A stretch of 64,000 bases of DNA from Lederbergia lenta NBRC 16444 (lineage in GTDB: Bacteria > Bacillota > Bacilli > Bacillales > Bacillaceae_C). The translations under genes and the position numbers were made by a program. The notes under the pieces were generated by a model. That model did no database searches. It had not been told where the DNA came from and was given only the letters and a program-made list of their open reading frames with translations. Where the stretch lies: assembly GCF_001591545.1 (NCBI RefSeq), contig NZ_BCVC01000001.1, forward strand, positions 1,612,001 through 1,676,000. Direction: 5' to 3'. Numbering within the stretch: position 1 is the stretch's first letter; each line of letters starts with the position of its first letter. This document shows, piece after piece, positions 19,322 to 30,489 of this stretch.

Positions 19322-19365
19322 CTCAACTCCTAGTCCAATCAATGCTGCAGGATTACATTACTTTT

Positions 19366-19405
19366 AAGTAGGTAACGAGCGAATCATTTGACTCGTTACC
19401 TACTT
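19366..19405 (-). repeat. Perfect 14-bp hairpin between cupin and MFS genes
   Basis: AAGTAGGTAACGAG and its exact complement CTCGTTACCTACTT enclose a 12-nt loop. The upstream arm overlaps the stop codon of the cupin gene. No T-run follows on the minus strand, so it is more likely an mRNA stabiliser, processing site or partial attenuator than a full terminator. Confidence 0.7.
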
Positions 19406-19801
19406 ATTTAATTGATTGAACCATTCATCATCGACCGGTTCAAACCAGTCTGTTTCACCTGGTGTCATGGCTAAATGGACAAACCAACTATCTATTGTTG
19501 CACCATGCCAATGTTTTACATGCGGTGGGATATTCACTACATCTCCTGTTTTGAGTAATTGGGCATTTTTGCCTTCTTCTTGATACCAACCTTCTCCCCC
19601 TGTAACTAACAAAACTTGTCCCACCTTATGAGAGTGCCAGCTATTACGAGCTTTTGGTGCGAAAGTCACATTTCCAATTGGTGCATTAAGTGGTGTTTTA
19701 TCCGTGAACACCATGTGTAAATATGCGTCACCGATAAAGTTGCCTTTCACTTTTTCTCCTAAAGGAAAGATTGTACTATCTTTTAATTCTTCATATGCCA
19801 T
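19400..19801 (-). CDS. Cupin-domain protein (mandelonitrile-lyase-like/quercetinase-like small cupin)
   Basis: 133 aa, single cupin. Motif 1 is SWHSHKVGQVLLVTGGEGWY (His, His, Gln), motif 2 is GDVVNIPPHVKHWHGAT with further His ligands, so a metal site is likely. The remainder (VFTDKTPLNAPIGNVTFAPK) matches the short cupins that are encoded next to carboxymuconolactone-decarboxylase-like proteins in aldehyde/quinone response operons of Bacilli. Substrate unknown. Third gene of AKR operon I. Confidence 0.88.
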   Translation of the reverse strand: MAYEELKDSTIFPLGEKVKGNFIGDAYLHMVFTDKTPLNAPIGNVTFAPKARNSWHSHKVGQVLLVTGGEGWYQEEGKNAQLLKTGDVVNIPPHVKHWHGATIDSWFVHLAMTPGETDWFEPVDDEWFNQLNK

Positions 19802-19894
19802 ATTATTTAACCTCCTTTTTTATGCTGAGTTGAATTGGATATTCATCATTACGCTATGATTGCTTTGTTTGTATATTTCAGTTTCTACTTACTT

Positions 19895-20215
19895 TTAATC
19901 GTTGTAAATTTCTTTTGCAATGTTAAATGCTGACCAACCTTTTGGCCATCCTGTATAGAACGCAAGATGAGTAATAATTTCCGAAATTTCCTGTTTCGTT
20001 ACTCCGTTTACTTTCGCTTTCTGAAGATGTGCAGGCAATTGTTCAAAGTTTCCACCAGAAATTAATGCCGATACGGTAATCATACTGCGGTCACGTGGAG
20101 AGAGTTCCTTCTCTCTTGACCAAACTTCACCGAATAATACATCATCATTAAGTTCTGCAAATTTTGGTGCGAATTTTCCTAGTCTATCTCTTCCAGCAGT
20201 TTGTTTTTCTGCCAT
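19895..20215 (-). CDS. Carboxymuconolactone decarboxylase (CMD) family protein
   Basis: 106 aa from ATG at 20213-20215 (AAAGGA nine nt upstream). A longer in-frame reading starting at 20302 would overlap the preceding gene and add 29 unconserved residues. The CMD helical core is visible: LSPRDRSMITVSALISGGNF, then LPAHLQKAKVNGVTKQEISE and ITHLAFYTGWPKGWSAFNIA. It lacks the CxxC of AhpD, so a peroxidase role is unlikely. Second gene of AKR operon I, next to the cupin gene, a pairing common in Firmicutes. Confidence 0.85.
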   Translation of the reverse strand: MAEKQTAGRDRLGKFAPKFAELNDDVLFGEVWSREKELSPRDRSMITVSALISGGNFEQLPAHLQKAKVNGVTKQEISEIITHLAFYTGWPKGWSAFNIAKEIYND

Positions 20216-20279
20216 TTTTATCATTCCTTTCATTCCTTTTTTATCTGTTACATATATAGCATTGGAGTTAAGATCCAGT

Positions 20280-20921
20280 TCAGTAAAAACTTGGTTTTTC
20301 ATATTCCGTCCCAGGTTCCCCCAACCCTAAACTGGCACGATGATAATCTGCACGATTGGTCAATAAATCAGTAATAAATTGTGAAACGGCTTGACGAGTA
20401 ACTTGGGCCTCGACAAAAGGTTCCCCTTTTTGGGTGATATGAATGCGTGTGTTACCATCTTCATTGTATAGCCAAGTTATTCGTAGAATAACATAGTCAA
20501 GATTGCTAGCTTCAATAATATCAGCAGCTTTACGATATGGGGACGTCCACATAATTCCAGTATTGGCCCGATACCACTCTTGAAACTTACCGATAATCTC
20601 TTGATACAAGTCGGGAACACTAGCCACAATAAAGCGTTTAATACCGTTCTCTTCCAATATCCTAACTAACGATTTAATTAGATCGTCTTTAGCAACAAAG
20701 TTAAGATAAACTGCATCCACATCAACAAGATGATCCGCAATTTTGCCAAATTCCTCAAATTCCCCATCAACTAATGAAACTCGATCACTTACTTTATCTG
20801 ACAAACGCGAAGAGACATTTCGTCCATACAATACCAAATCAAAATCGGTCTGAGTTAATAAATCAGCTGTTACCATTTTACCGATTTGCCCAGCAGCTCC
20901 TAAAATCATAACTTTCATCAA
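20280..20921 (-). CDS. NmrA-like NAD(P)-binding short-chain dehydrogenase, paralogue 1
   Basis: 213 aa. MMKVMILGAAGQIGKMVTAD is the Rossmann GxxGxxG loop; the segment IKRFIVASVPDLYQEI replaces the usual catalytic YxxxK, so it is an atypical SDR, which often act as redox sensors or reductases. WLYNEDGNTRIHITQKGEPF and VTRQAVSQFITDLL are shared with the paralogue at 29744-30400. First intact gene of AKR operon I. Its control site is 490 bp upstream at 21412-21470, with an AKR scrap in between. Confidence 0.88.
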   Translation of the reverse strand: MMKVMILGAAGQIGKMVTADLLTQTDFDLVLYGRNVSSRLSDKVSDRVSLVDGEFEEFGKIADHLVDVDAVYLNFVAKDDLIKSLVRILEENGIKRFIVASVPDLYQEIIGKFQEWYRANTGIMWTSPYRKAADIIEASNLDYVILRITWLYNEDGNTRIHITQKGEPFVEAQVTRQAVSQFITDLLTNRADYHRASLGLGEPGTEYEKPSFY

Positions 20922-21134
20922 AGAATCCTCCTAATCATATAAAGTTATATTTTTATTAATAGATTGGTAAGAGTGCAGCTCTAAATCTTGAACTTTTAAG
21001 TTATTTAGTATTTAAACTGCTTACATATTGCAGTGATCAATATGTTACTCTTACCTAAATCTAAAGAAACAATTTTTAGGCGGTTTCAAAAGCTTTTTGT
21101 ATTTTCATATCTTTGATTTTAACCCCATAATTTC

Positions 21135-21235
21135 TTAGTAAAATAACTCTCCCAGAGGAATTCCGCTATTTTTGATTGCTTCGTCCACAACTTCTTCACT
21201 TGCAGAAGTATGTAGCAGTATCAATACTATAATTG
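21135..21235 (-). pseudogene. Scrap of an aldo/keto reductase gene
   Basis: On the minus strand YSIDTATYF is followed, after a frameshift, by SEEVVDEAIKNSGIPLGELF. This matches the active-site region of the AKR family (Asp-Thr-Ala ... Tyr ... [19 protein letters not shown] in the neighbours). Nothing before or after it is recognisable. It lies between the AraC-type control site (21412-21470) and the NmrA-like gene, so AKR operon I once probably began with another AKR gene. Confidence 0.7.
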
Positions 21236-21411
21236 CCGAGTTTTAGACATAATATATAACGACCTTTCATTTTAAATTAGATCCATACAAGCAGCCTGTT
21301 AGAGGAAACTTCTGAATCATTTCTTCCAAATCAAAGCTTTTGTATGAGCTTTTTCTCCTAATTAGCTGTTTATGACCTTTTTAAATAGTTGAATTATTTA
21401 TCCGTATTCTT

Positions 21412-21470
21412 ATTGTGTAACATGTGAGGTAACAACCGGTAGCCTATTCTTGCTAAATGATTGCCTAATC
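21412..21470 (-). promoter_or_regulatory. AraC-box promoter of AKR operon I
   Basis: The core GATTGCCTAATC (21459-21470, plus-strand sense) lies exactly 41 nt from a -10-like CACAAT (complement of 21412-21417), pointing toward the NmrA-like gene. The same core with the same 41-nt spacing occurs at 25623-25634 and 31557-31568. I infer a binding site for the AraC-type regulator at 31651-32568. Between this site and the next AKR gene (21471-21602) there is no gene. Confidence 0.65.
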
Positions 21471-21602
21471 TTCTCAATGTCATTAATGTAACGGAGCAAT
21501 ATGCATCTAATTATTATTAAAGAGCAAGTAAAAGGGACGATCTATTTTATGCCTAGCGCGGTCAAATGCATTATCAAAGTTATAATGAGAAGTTAGTGCA
21601 CT

Positions 21603-22469
<867 letters not shown>

Positions 22470-22512
22470 TTAAATCTTAAGTGTGTCTATTATTTGCCCA
22501 CTCGCTATTACA

Positions 22513-22878
22513 TTATGGTACTAACAGTTTTGTGAAAGACATTGATCCCAGTTTCCATTGATCCTCCTGCAGCACATATACCTCTGTAACCACAAATGGA
22601 TTCGTTACTTCGTTGCCCCCAACAACAGCTACCAGACGTATTTTATTTAGAAGGATGGCCGTTGAGCCTATTATCTGAACTGATGTTTCTTGAATATCTG
22701 CATTCTTATAAAGAATAGAACCACTTTTAAGAACGTCAAGTTCCTCGTTTTTAGAAAATGTAGCTCCCATGTGCACGAAAACAGCCTTTTCATGAAAGAG
22801 ATTACTTAATTCTTCTAGTCGTCTCTCCCTCATCCAGTCCCATTTATTCTTTGAAAGATCTATAATTGTTTGTTCCAT
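22513..22878 (-). CDS. NTF2-like/SnoaL-type small protein
   Basis: 121 aa. The cone-shaped alpha+beta fold of the NTF2-like superfamily (DUF4440 type) is suggested by the initial helices (WDWMRERRLEELSNLFHEKA), the strand VFVHMGATFSKNE and the C-terminal sheet VTEVYVLQEDQWKLGSMSFTKL. Many such proteins appear in oxidoreductase operons without proven catalysis. Fourth gene of AKR operon II. Confidence 0.75.
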   Translation of the reverse strand: MEQTIIDLSKNKWDWMRERRLEELSNLFHEKAVFVHMGATFSKNEELDVLKSGSILYKNADIQETSVQIIGSTAILLNKIRLVAVVGGNEVTNPFVVTEVYVLQEDQWKLGSMSFTKLLVP

Positions 22879-23028
22879 ATTTGTATCATTCCTTTTTATC
22901 TTTTTAAAAATTCACTCTTTTTTCTTTTAACCATTTGGACATCAATTTATCTATATTATATTTAAGTCTAAGAGTTAAACTGTCTATTTAGGCCTCATTC
23001 AAAAAACAACTTATTTTCCCTTTTATAA

Positions 23029-23739
23029 TTAATTCTCATTTAGCCATGAAGTTACTTGTTCCTGATTATCCAATAAATCTTCATCTTGAATACTGAAACT
23101 TGTGGCGACACTTGCATCCGGTGCGAATTCTTCAATACGTTCTATCGTATCACCTTCTCCATACCCAGCATTGGTTGAGAAGGGATAAATAGTTTTTCCT
23201 GAAAAATTAGAACCATGATCCATTAAAAAAGAGATCATAGGATTAGATAAAGTCATTGACCAAGTTTGGTATCCTAAATAGACCGTATCATATTGTGATA
23301 GATCAGGAATGTCTGTATCAATCTCAGGATACTCTTGATTATCTCTTTCTTCGTCAGCTCGTTCTACTGCTTGACTATAATCTGAAGGATATGGATTTGT
23401 AACTGTTAATTCCAACATATCTCCGCCGATTTCGTTGTAGATCATTCTTGCAAGATTTTGGGTGTTACCTGATCTTGAAAAATAGATTATTATGCTATTA
23501 GCATCATCTGAAATAATTCGTGTGGGCTCTTCTTTTGCATTCGTGTCCACTCCATCTGATTGTGCTCCGCGACCATACTCAGTATCTTCAATTGGTAATG
23601 TTGAATCTTGATTTCCTGAGGATAAGCGAGTTTCAGAATCGTCATTTGTAGTTTCACTAGATCCATTATTTTGACAGCCAACTAGAATGAAACTAAAAGC
23701 TAAACCAACTGATAATATTGCTCCCTTAATAATACTCAC
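23029..23739 (-). CDS. Lipoprotein flavodoxin (extracytoplasmic)
   Basis: 236 aa. Residues 1-22 are a lipoprotein signal peptide with lipobox ILVGC (Cys at 22), followed by a 60-residue acidic, Ser/Asn-rich linker. From residue 83 there is a flavodoxin domain: IIIYFSRSGNTQNLARMIY is the FMN phosphate loop, and VYLGYQTWSMTLSNPMISFL plus NAGYGEGDTIERI are the flanking loops. Flavodoxins are normally cytosolic; the signal peptide predicts a membrane-anchored protein on the outer face. It is encoded 36 nt after a DUF4405 membrane cytochrome gene, a likely electron donor or acceptor. Confidence 0.85.
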   Translation of the reverse strand: MSIIKGAILSVGLAFSFILVGCQNNGSSETTNDDSETRLSSGNQDSTLPIEDTEYGRGAQSDGVDTNAKEEPTRIISDDANSIIIYFSRSGNTQNLARMIYNEIGGDMLELTVTNPYPSDYSQAVERADEERDNQEYPEIDTDIPDLSQYDTVYLGYQTWSMTLSNPMISFLMDHGSNFSGKTIYPFSTNAGYGEGDTIERIEEFAPDASVATSFSIQDEDLLDNQEQVTSWLNEN

Positions 23740-23775
23740 TACCCTTTCGGTATTCCGGATTATCTAACTTTTGGA

Positions 23776-24465
23776 TTACTTCTTGCTAGCCTTTTTCTTC
23801 CTTTGTACAAATTTAAGCACATAATGAGCGCCACTTATATAAATTCCCATAATGGCTAGATGATCGATTAAAAATCTAAAAGTGGAATCATCATCACCCC
23901 AACCAAATGGATTATATATGGTTAACTTGTAACTCATCTCCCTTTCAAAAGAAGTCTGCACACCATAAACAACAATCATTACTGCGATAAAACGTAAGGT
24001 AATGGTGCGTATGCGACTAGTGTGCGTAATCCCGCTCATCTTTCCTACTGCACTGATAATTGTCCTCCACGACATTCCTATATGTACTGCCATCAAGAGA
24101 AATGCCCAATAGGAAGTCAAAACATGTATTTCTCTCCAGATCATTTGGTTATTGACAGAAATAAAAGGGAATATATCACTAGAGATGGGTAAAGAGCTTA
24201 TCATTATGGTTACCATAGACATAACAAAAAGCAAATTGACCGTTATGCTTAAAACACGACGAATATTATATTTTCCTTTTGCGATTGCCTTATACCATCT
24301 CTTGTTCAGAGTATTATGAGCAATAAATAAAAGAAATAGGAAAAGCCCGACTACTTCATGAATTGTATTCCCAGTAATACGATAAGCCATTGCCACTAAC
24401 ATGAGAATGGTCATGGTTAAATCAACAGCCAATCTAATTGCTATATTGCGATTCAAATAGTTCAT
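23776..24465 (-). CDS. DUF4405 membrane protein (flavinylation-associated cytochrome-like)
   Basis: 229 aa, with about five hydrophobic helices (10-30, 37-55, 68-90, 110-130, 155-180, approximate). Histidines sit in or beside helices (HEVVGLFLFLLFIAHNTLNKRWY and IHVLTSYWAFLLMAVHIGMSW), the pattern of a b-type di-haem membrane cytochrome. DUF4405 proteins are often encoded with flavin-bearing extracytoplasmic proteins. Here the neighbours are a lipoprotein flavodoxin downstream and a c-type/P460-like lipoprotein upstream, so it probably moves electrons across the membrane between them. Confidence 0.82.
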   Translation of the reverse strand: MNYLNRNIAIRLAVDLTMTILMLVAMAYRITGNTIHEVVGLFLFLLFIAHNTLNKRWYKAIAKGKYNIRRVLSITVNLLFVMSMVTIMISSLPISSDIFPFISVNNQMIWREIHVLTSYWAFLLMAVHIGMSWRTIISAVGKMSGITHTSRIRTITLRFIAVMIVVYGVQTSFEREMSYKLTIYNPFGWGDDDSTFRFLIDHLAIMGIYISGAHYVLKFVQRKKKASKK

Positions 24466-24533
24466 CCTCTGCTTTTTTTATTAAATACATGATTAGATTT
24501 AATTGGTGAATGAATTCTTATTCTTCAAATCTA

Positions 24534-25316
24534 TCAGCTTTCCAACTGTTTAAGATACATTCTTAATAGTACATTTTGTAATATTTCACCTTTTTTCTGA
24601 CCTTCTAATACAATATTCTCCTTACTATTCACATCATTGGTAGAGGAGTTATCTAAGTGAGCTGCTGCTACCTTTCTTATCTCCCATTCATCTGTAGAGA
24701 CACCTGAGATTTGCGATTCTGTATTACTTTCAATTATTCCGGCAAGCTCTTCAAGGTCGTAACTCTTCATTTCATCTAGCTTATATAGAAAACCATCTCT
24801 TTCTTGACTTGCGTGACAAGAAATGCAACTACCAAGATCTCGCTCTTCATTTACAGTTCCATTGGGAGCGAAGGACTGAAAAGCCCATTCTCCATTATGC
24901 TGTTTATCTAACAGTTCTGGATCCAGGTCTGTGCGCTTTTCCATCACAAAGATTCGGTCAAGTTCACCATCCTCGTAAATATCAAGGGTAATTACGGCAC
25001 CACTTGGAATCGACTCCCCATTCTGAACCGCTTCAATCGTTTCCCGACTTGTGAAAAGTTCCTCATAAGCGTTTCCTCGTGTCACTGTTGTGTAAAGAAC
25101 TCCCTCTCGATAATCTTCAGGAAATTGGATAAGACTAGAACCGTCTTCCGTAGAATCTTCTTGGGAACCATCCTCAGATGACTCTTGTTGGGCATTATCA
25201 TTTTGAGAATCATTACTCGTAGATTCCTGCTGAACAGTATTATTATTGTTACTGCAAGCAATAAGAGTAATAGGCATCACTAGCAATATAAAGAGCATAA
25301 ATACTATTTTTTTCAC
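24534..25316 (-). CDS. Cytochrome P460-like c-haem lipoprotein
   Basis: 260 aa, GTG start behind GGAGGAGG. Lipoprotein signal with lipobox LIAC (Cys at 21), then a Gln/Asn/Ser/Asp-rich linker to about residue 65. The P460 domain (70-185) contains YREGVLYTTVTRGNAYEELF, GAVITLDIYEDGELDRIFVM and the haem motif CISCHASQERDGF (CxxCH). Family members carry a c-type haem, sometimes crosslinked to Lys; some oxidise hydroxylamine, many act as electron carriers. The 70-residue C-terminal extension is not recognised. First gene of AKR operon II. Confidence 0.85.
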   Translation of the reverse strand: MKKIVFMLFILLVMPITLIACSNNNNTVQQESTSNDSQNDNAQQESSEDGSQEDSTEDGSSLIQFPEDYREGVLYTTVTRGNAYEELFTSRETIEAVQNGESIPSGAVITLDIYEDGELDRIFVMEKRTDLDPELLDKQHNGEWAFQSFAPNGTVNEERDLGSCISCHASQERDGFLYKLDEMKSYDLEELAGIIESNTESQISGVSTDEWEIRKVAAAHLDNSSTNDVNSKENIVLEGQKKGEILQNVLLRMYLKQLES

Positions 25317-25575
25317 ATTATTCCTCCTCCAAGTTTCTATATAGGATTTCGTATAGGCAGTTGATGAAAATCAAAGTTGTTAATTTCTAAAGATGCTTCA
25401 AAGTTACTTCATCTCATGCAAATTCTTCAACCGTATGCAAAGGTCCATTTGTTTGACTCAACTCCAAGACCAACAACTAGGTATTAATGGTGGTTTACAC
25501 CCAACACTTTTATTCTACAATTCAAAAAGGTGGAAAACACAATATCAAACTACTTATCAATCATCCAACAAACTC
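25317..25575. other. Leader region of AKR operon II
   Basis: About 250 nt between the inferred transcription start (just below 25576) and the P460-like start codon. No gene or clear hairpin seen. A long untranslated leader is implied if the promoter assignment is right. Confidence 0.45.
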
Positions 25576-25640
25576 ATTATGCATTAGTATAAAAGACTTC
25601 TAGTATCACAATCGTATCAAATGATTGCCTAATCTTGTCA
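25576..25640 (-). promoter_or_regulatory. AraC-box promoter of AKR operon II
   Basis: The block from TAGTATCAC at about 25601 through the core GATTGCCTAATC (25623-25634) matches the region upstream of AKR operon III almost base for base. The minus-strand -10-like CATAAT is at 25576-25581, 41 nt from the core. Between 25641 and 25846 nothing else is recognised. Confidence 0.7.
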
Positions 25641-25846
25641 TAACAACTTAGATAACAAGTAATAATGAGGCTATTTACTTAAATTAAAACAATAAAGATT
25701 TTACTCTCTAAAAGCGTAGAGAAACACACTACCTACTGCACTGACCTTCAGATCACTTTCTAAAGTCTGATATTTCACTTTACACATCCTCTTCTTAGTT
25801 CCAAAACAACATTAGGCCATTATAGGTATATTCCCTTGCTGCAAGA

Positions 25847-25975
25847 TCATCGTGAATATCCATCCTTAATACGAAATGCAGTACCATCCGATGCTTGCCA
25901 GTTGTTACATGCCCCAAGTAAACCGATTAGAAACAGAGGTACTATCAGAATCCCGAGCATTCCTTTTGCTCTCAT
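25847..25975 (-). CDS. Very short lipoprotein, probably truncated
   Basis: 42 aa: MRAKGMLGILIVPLFLIGLL, then GACNNWQASDGTAFRIKDGYSR. A good ribosome binding site (GAGGAGG, complement, just upstream) and a lipobox (LLGAC) are present, but the mature part is only 20 residues, so this looks like the front end of a longer lipoprotein gene cut by a deletion or nonsense change. The next 200 bp show no continuation that I recognise. It starts 14 nt behind the hydrolase gene and would be its operon partner. Confidence 0.6.
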   Translation of the reverse strand: MRAKGMLGILIVPLFLIGLLGACNNWQASDGTAFRIKDGYSR

Positions 25976-25988
25976 TTTCCATTCCTCC

Positions 25989-27053
25989 TCAGTCCATCTG
26001 GTTCTCCCAGAATCTGACTGCATGATCTATCCACCCTTCTGCAATTGTCCCATCGCCAAGCCCAAACCCGTGCGGTAGATCATCAAGTATCTCAATCTCT
26101 GCGTCTGTTCCATTTGCCTTGATCTTATTAATACGACGTTCCATTGTTCGATAGCTTGCAATGCCGTCGATTGTACCCACATTTGCATATGTCGGTGGCT
26201 CATTTCCATACACCTCGGAAAGTCCAGTATATTGCATGATGACCGCTCCAGGTCTCGGATACTCTACTTCACCAAAGGCTGCTGTTCCGTATGATCCAAG
26301 CCAAGTCGCCATCCGCGCACCTGCAGAGCCTCCCCACAGGGAATAATCCTCTGAGTCGACCTCAAGTTCATCCGCATGTTCATAAATGAAAGCAATCGCT
26401 CGTGCAAGATCCTCGAGGGCTGTCTCGGCTCCCGGTCGGTAAATCAGTGCGAATGCATTATATCCCTTTTTTGATATTTCCAATGCATGCGGAAAGCTGT
26501 CATGCATGGCAGCTACATATACAAAGCCGCCACCGGCATTTACAATGGCAAATTTCTCCCCTGGGTTTCCTCGAAAAAAGAAAAGTCCGGTATTTTCCTT
26601 AGCGGGATCAGCGGCTTTTTCTTCATCCGTGTAGATGTCATAAAAAATCTGTTCCCCTGCTTCTACTTTGTTTTTCATATAATTTACAATTTCTACTGTC
26701 CGATCTGGATTAACATAGTTGTACCAGGTCAGGATTCTACCGACCTCACTCAAAGTCATACTCTTATCAATCGTCTTACCGGCAGGAAAAATCAGTCTCC
26801 CGTATCCTTCAAAGGCAGGATCATTAATGATATCCCATACTTTTGCGTCCGCTGTGTAGCTCATCTCTAAATTGTCCTCACCTGCGTCTGTGGTTTCCTC
26901 ATTATCAGCTATTGTTTTTGTACCGGATTCTTTTACTGCATCCTGTCTTTCGTTGACAGTCTGCTCATCAGTCATGTTTCTATCACATCCAGTAAGAAGT
27001 ACAATAAATATCAAAAAGATGGCTAATACCATTCTGTACTTCCTATTTTGCAT
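25989..27053 (-). CDS. Alpha/beta-hydrolase-fold lipoprotein
   Basis: 354 aa from ATG at 27051-27053 (AGAGGTGG four nt upstream); a 20-residue extension upstream is less likely. Lipobox LLTGC places the Cys at about residue 23, then an Asp/Glu/Thr-rich linker to about 70. The hydrolase domain carries VNAGGGFVYVAAMHDSFPHA (oxyanion-hole region), DYSLWGGSAGARMA (GxSxG nucleophile) and a C-terminal DDLPHGFGLGDG (His). Esterase or deacetylase activity on the cell surface is likely; the substrate is unknown. Its composition looks less AT-rich than its neighbours, which suggests recent transfer. Confidence 0.82.
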   Translation of the reverse strand: MQNRKYRMVLAIFLIFIVLLTGCDRNMTDEQTVNERQDAVKESGTKTIADNEETTDAGEDNLEMSYTADAKVWDIINDPAFEGYGRLIFPAGKTIDKSMTLSEVGRILTWYNYVNPDRTVEIVNYMKNKVEAGEQIFYDIYTDEEKAADPAKENTGLFFFRGNPGEKFAIVNAGGGFVYVAAMHDSFPHALEISKKGYNAFALIYRPGAETALEDLARAIAFIYEHADELEVDSEDYSLWGGSAGARMATWLGSYGTAAFGEVEYPRPGAVIMQYTGLSEVYGNEPPTYANVGTIDGIASYRTMERRINKIKANGTDAEIEILDDLPHGFGLGDGTIAEGWIDHAVRFWENQMD

Positions 27054-27298
27054 ACTACCACCTCTTTCAATTTTCTCCTGAAGCCAATCCCATAATTGTT
27101 TCATCATGCACATATGTCAGTCCTTCGGTGTGCTGTCTCAAACCTTTTTCGCCCTCAAGATCATAGTGATTTGAAAGTACCTACCTTGAGTTACTATTAT
27201 TCAATAATTAACCCTCACTAAAATAGCAACAAAAAATTTGACACATTACAGACCAATCGTTCTCAAAGCAATTGTGAGAGCCAACTTCACTGTAAATG
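27054..27298. promoter_or_regulatory. Promoter region of the hydrolase lipoprotein gene
   Basis: Contains no gene. It lacks the GATTGCCTAATC box seen before the three AKR operons, so the hydrolase pair is probably controlled separately. Confidence 0.4.
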
Positions 27299-27331
27299 AA
27301 AAAAGCGTGTGTTATTAATTCACACGCCTTT
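27299..27331 (-). terminator. Terminator of AKR operon III
   Basis: GGCGTGTG / CACACGC stem with a 9-nt AT loop followed by six T on the minus strand. It lies 50 nt downstream of the third AKR paralogue. It could also work in the other direction (AAAA before, TTTCT after). Confidence 0.85.
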
Positions 27332-27380
27332 CTATGGATTCAACACCTTAATATACAACAATATTTAGACGGAAAGAATA

Positions 27381-29726
<2,346 letters not shown>

Positions 29727-29743
29727 GACTATCTCCCTCATTC

Positions 29744-30400
29744 TTAATAAAATGATGGCTTCGCCCAATCAGTATCAGGTTCACTCACTCCTAGACTTGC
29801 TTGAAGATATTTATCACTTTTTTCTTCAATGATATGCATGATTAATTGAGTTACTGCCTGACGCGTAACTTGGGTACCCATGAATGGTTCTCCTTTTTGA
29901 GTAAACATATATCGAGTATTGCCCTCTTGGTTATAAAGCCATGATATCCGTAACAAAGTATAATTTAGATTTGAATTCTCAATTAACCTCGCAGATTCAA
30001 TCTGGGATTTCATTCTACTGCCCACGCTACTGTCTACTCCGATCATTTGATTATTCCAAACACCGAAAGCTCCAGGTACCTCATCATAAATTCCCAAAAC
30101 AGATGCAGCAATGACCCTCTTTACTCCAGCAACCTTCATGGCATCAATAATCGTTTTCGTAGAATTCTCATTCCCCATATCATTAACATAAACTAGATCA
30201 ACATTTTCCATCGCTTCAATTAGCATATTTTTGTCTGTAAAATCACCATCAAAAATTGCCTCCCGACAATTATCCGTTACCGTTAAACGCTCATGACCAT
30301 TTCTCGCATAAAGAACGATAGAATGGTCAGTTTTATTAAGTAGTTCATTTGTCAGCATTTGGCCAATTTTACCGGCTGCACCTAAAATTAAAATTTTCAT
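29744..30400 (-). CDS. NmrA-like NAD(P)-binding short-chain dehydrogenase, paralogue 2
   Basis: 218 aa from ATG at 30398-30400 (AAGGAG eight nt upstream); the 19-residue extension in frame upstream is rejected. MKILILGAAGKIGQMLTNEL is the Rossmann loop. WLYNQEGNTRYMFTQKGEPF and VTRQAVTQLIMHI match paralogue 1 in operon I. Atypical SDR without YxxxK, possibly a reductase or regulator. It sits between the broken MFS gene and the broken flavodoxin gene in AKR operon III. Confidence 0.86.
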   Translation of the reverse strand: MKILILGAAGKIGQMLTNELLNKTDHSIVLYARNGHERLTVTDNCREAIFDGDFTDKNMLIEAMENVDLVYVNDMGNENSTKTIIDAMKVAGVKRVIAASVLGIYDEVPGAFGVWNNQMIGVDSSVGSRMKSQIESARLIENSNLNYTLLRISWLYNQEGNTRYMFTQKGEPFMGTQVTRQAVTQLIMHIIEEKSDKYLQASLGVSEPDTDWAKPSFY

Positions 30401-30489
30401 AATATCTACTCCTTGTTTAGTAAAATTTGTTCCTTTTGGTAAGCACCTTTTAGTCACCGCTTATACCCAATTGTTTTAGCTATCCCCCA

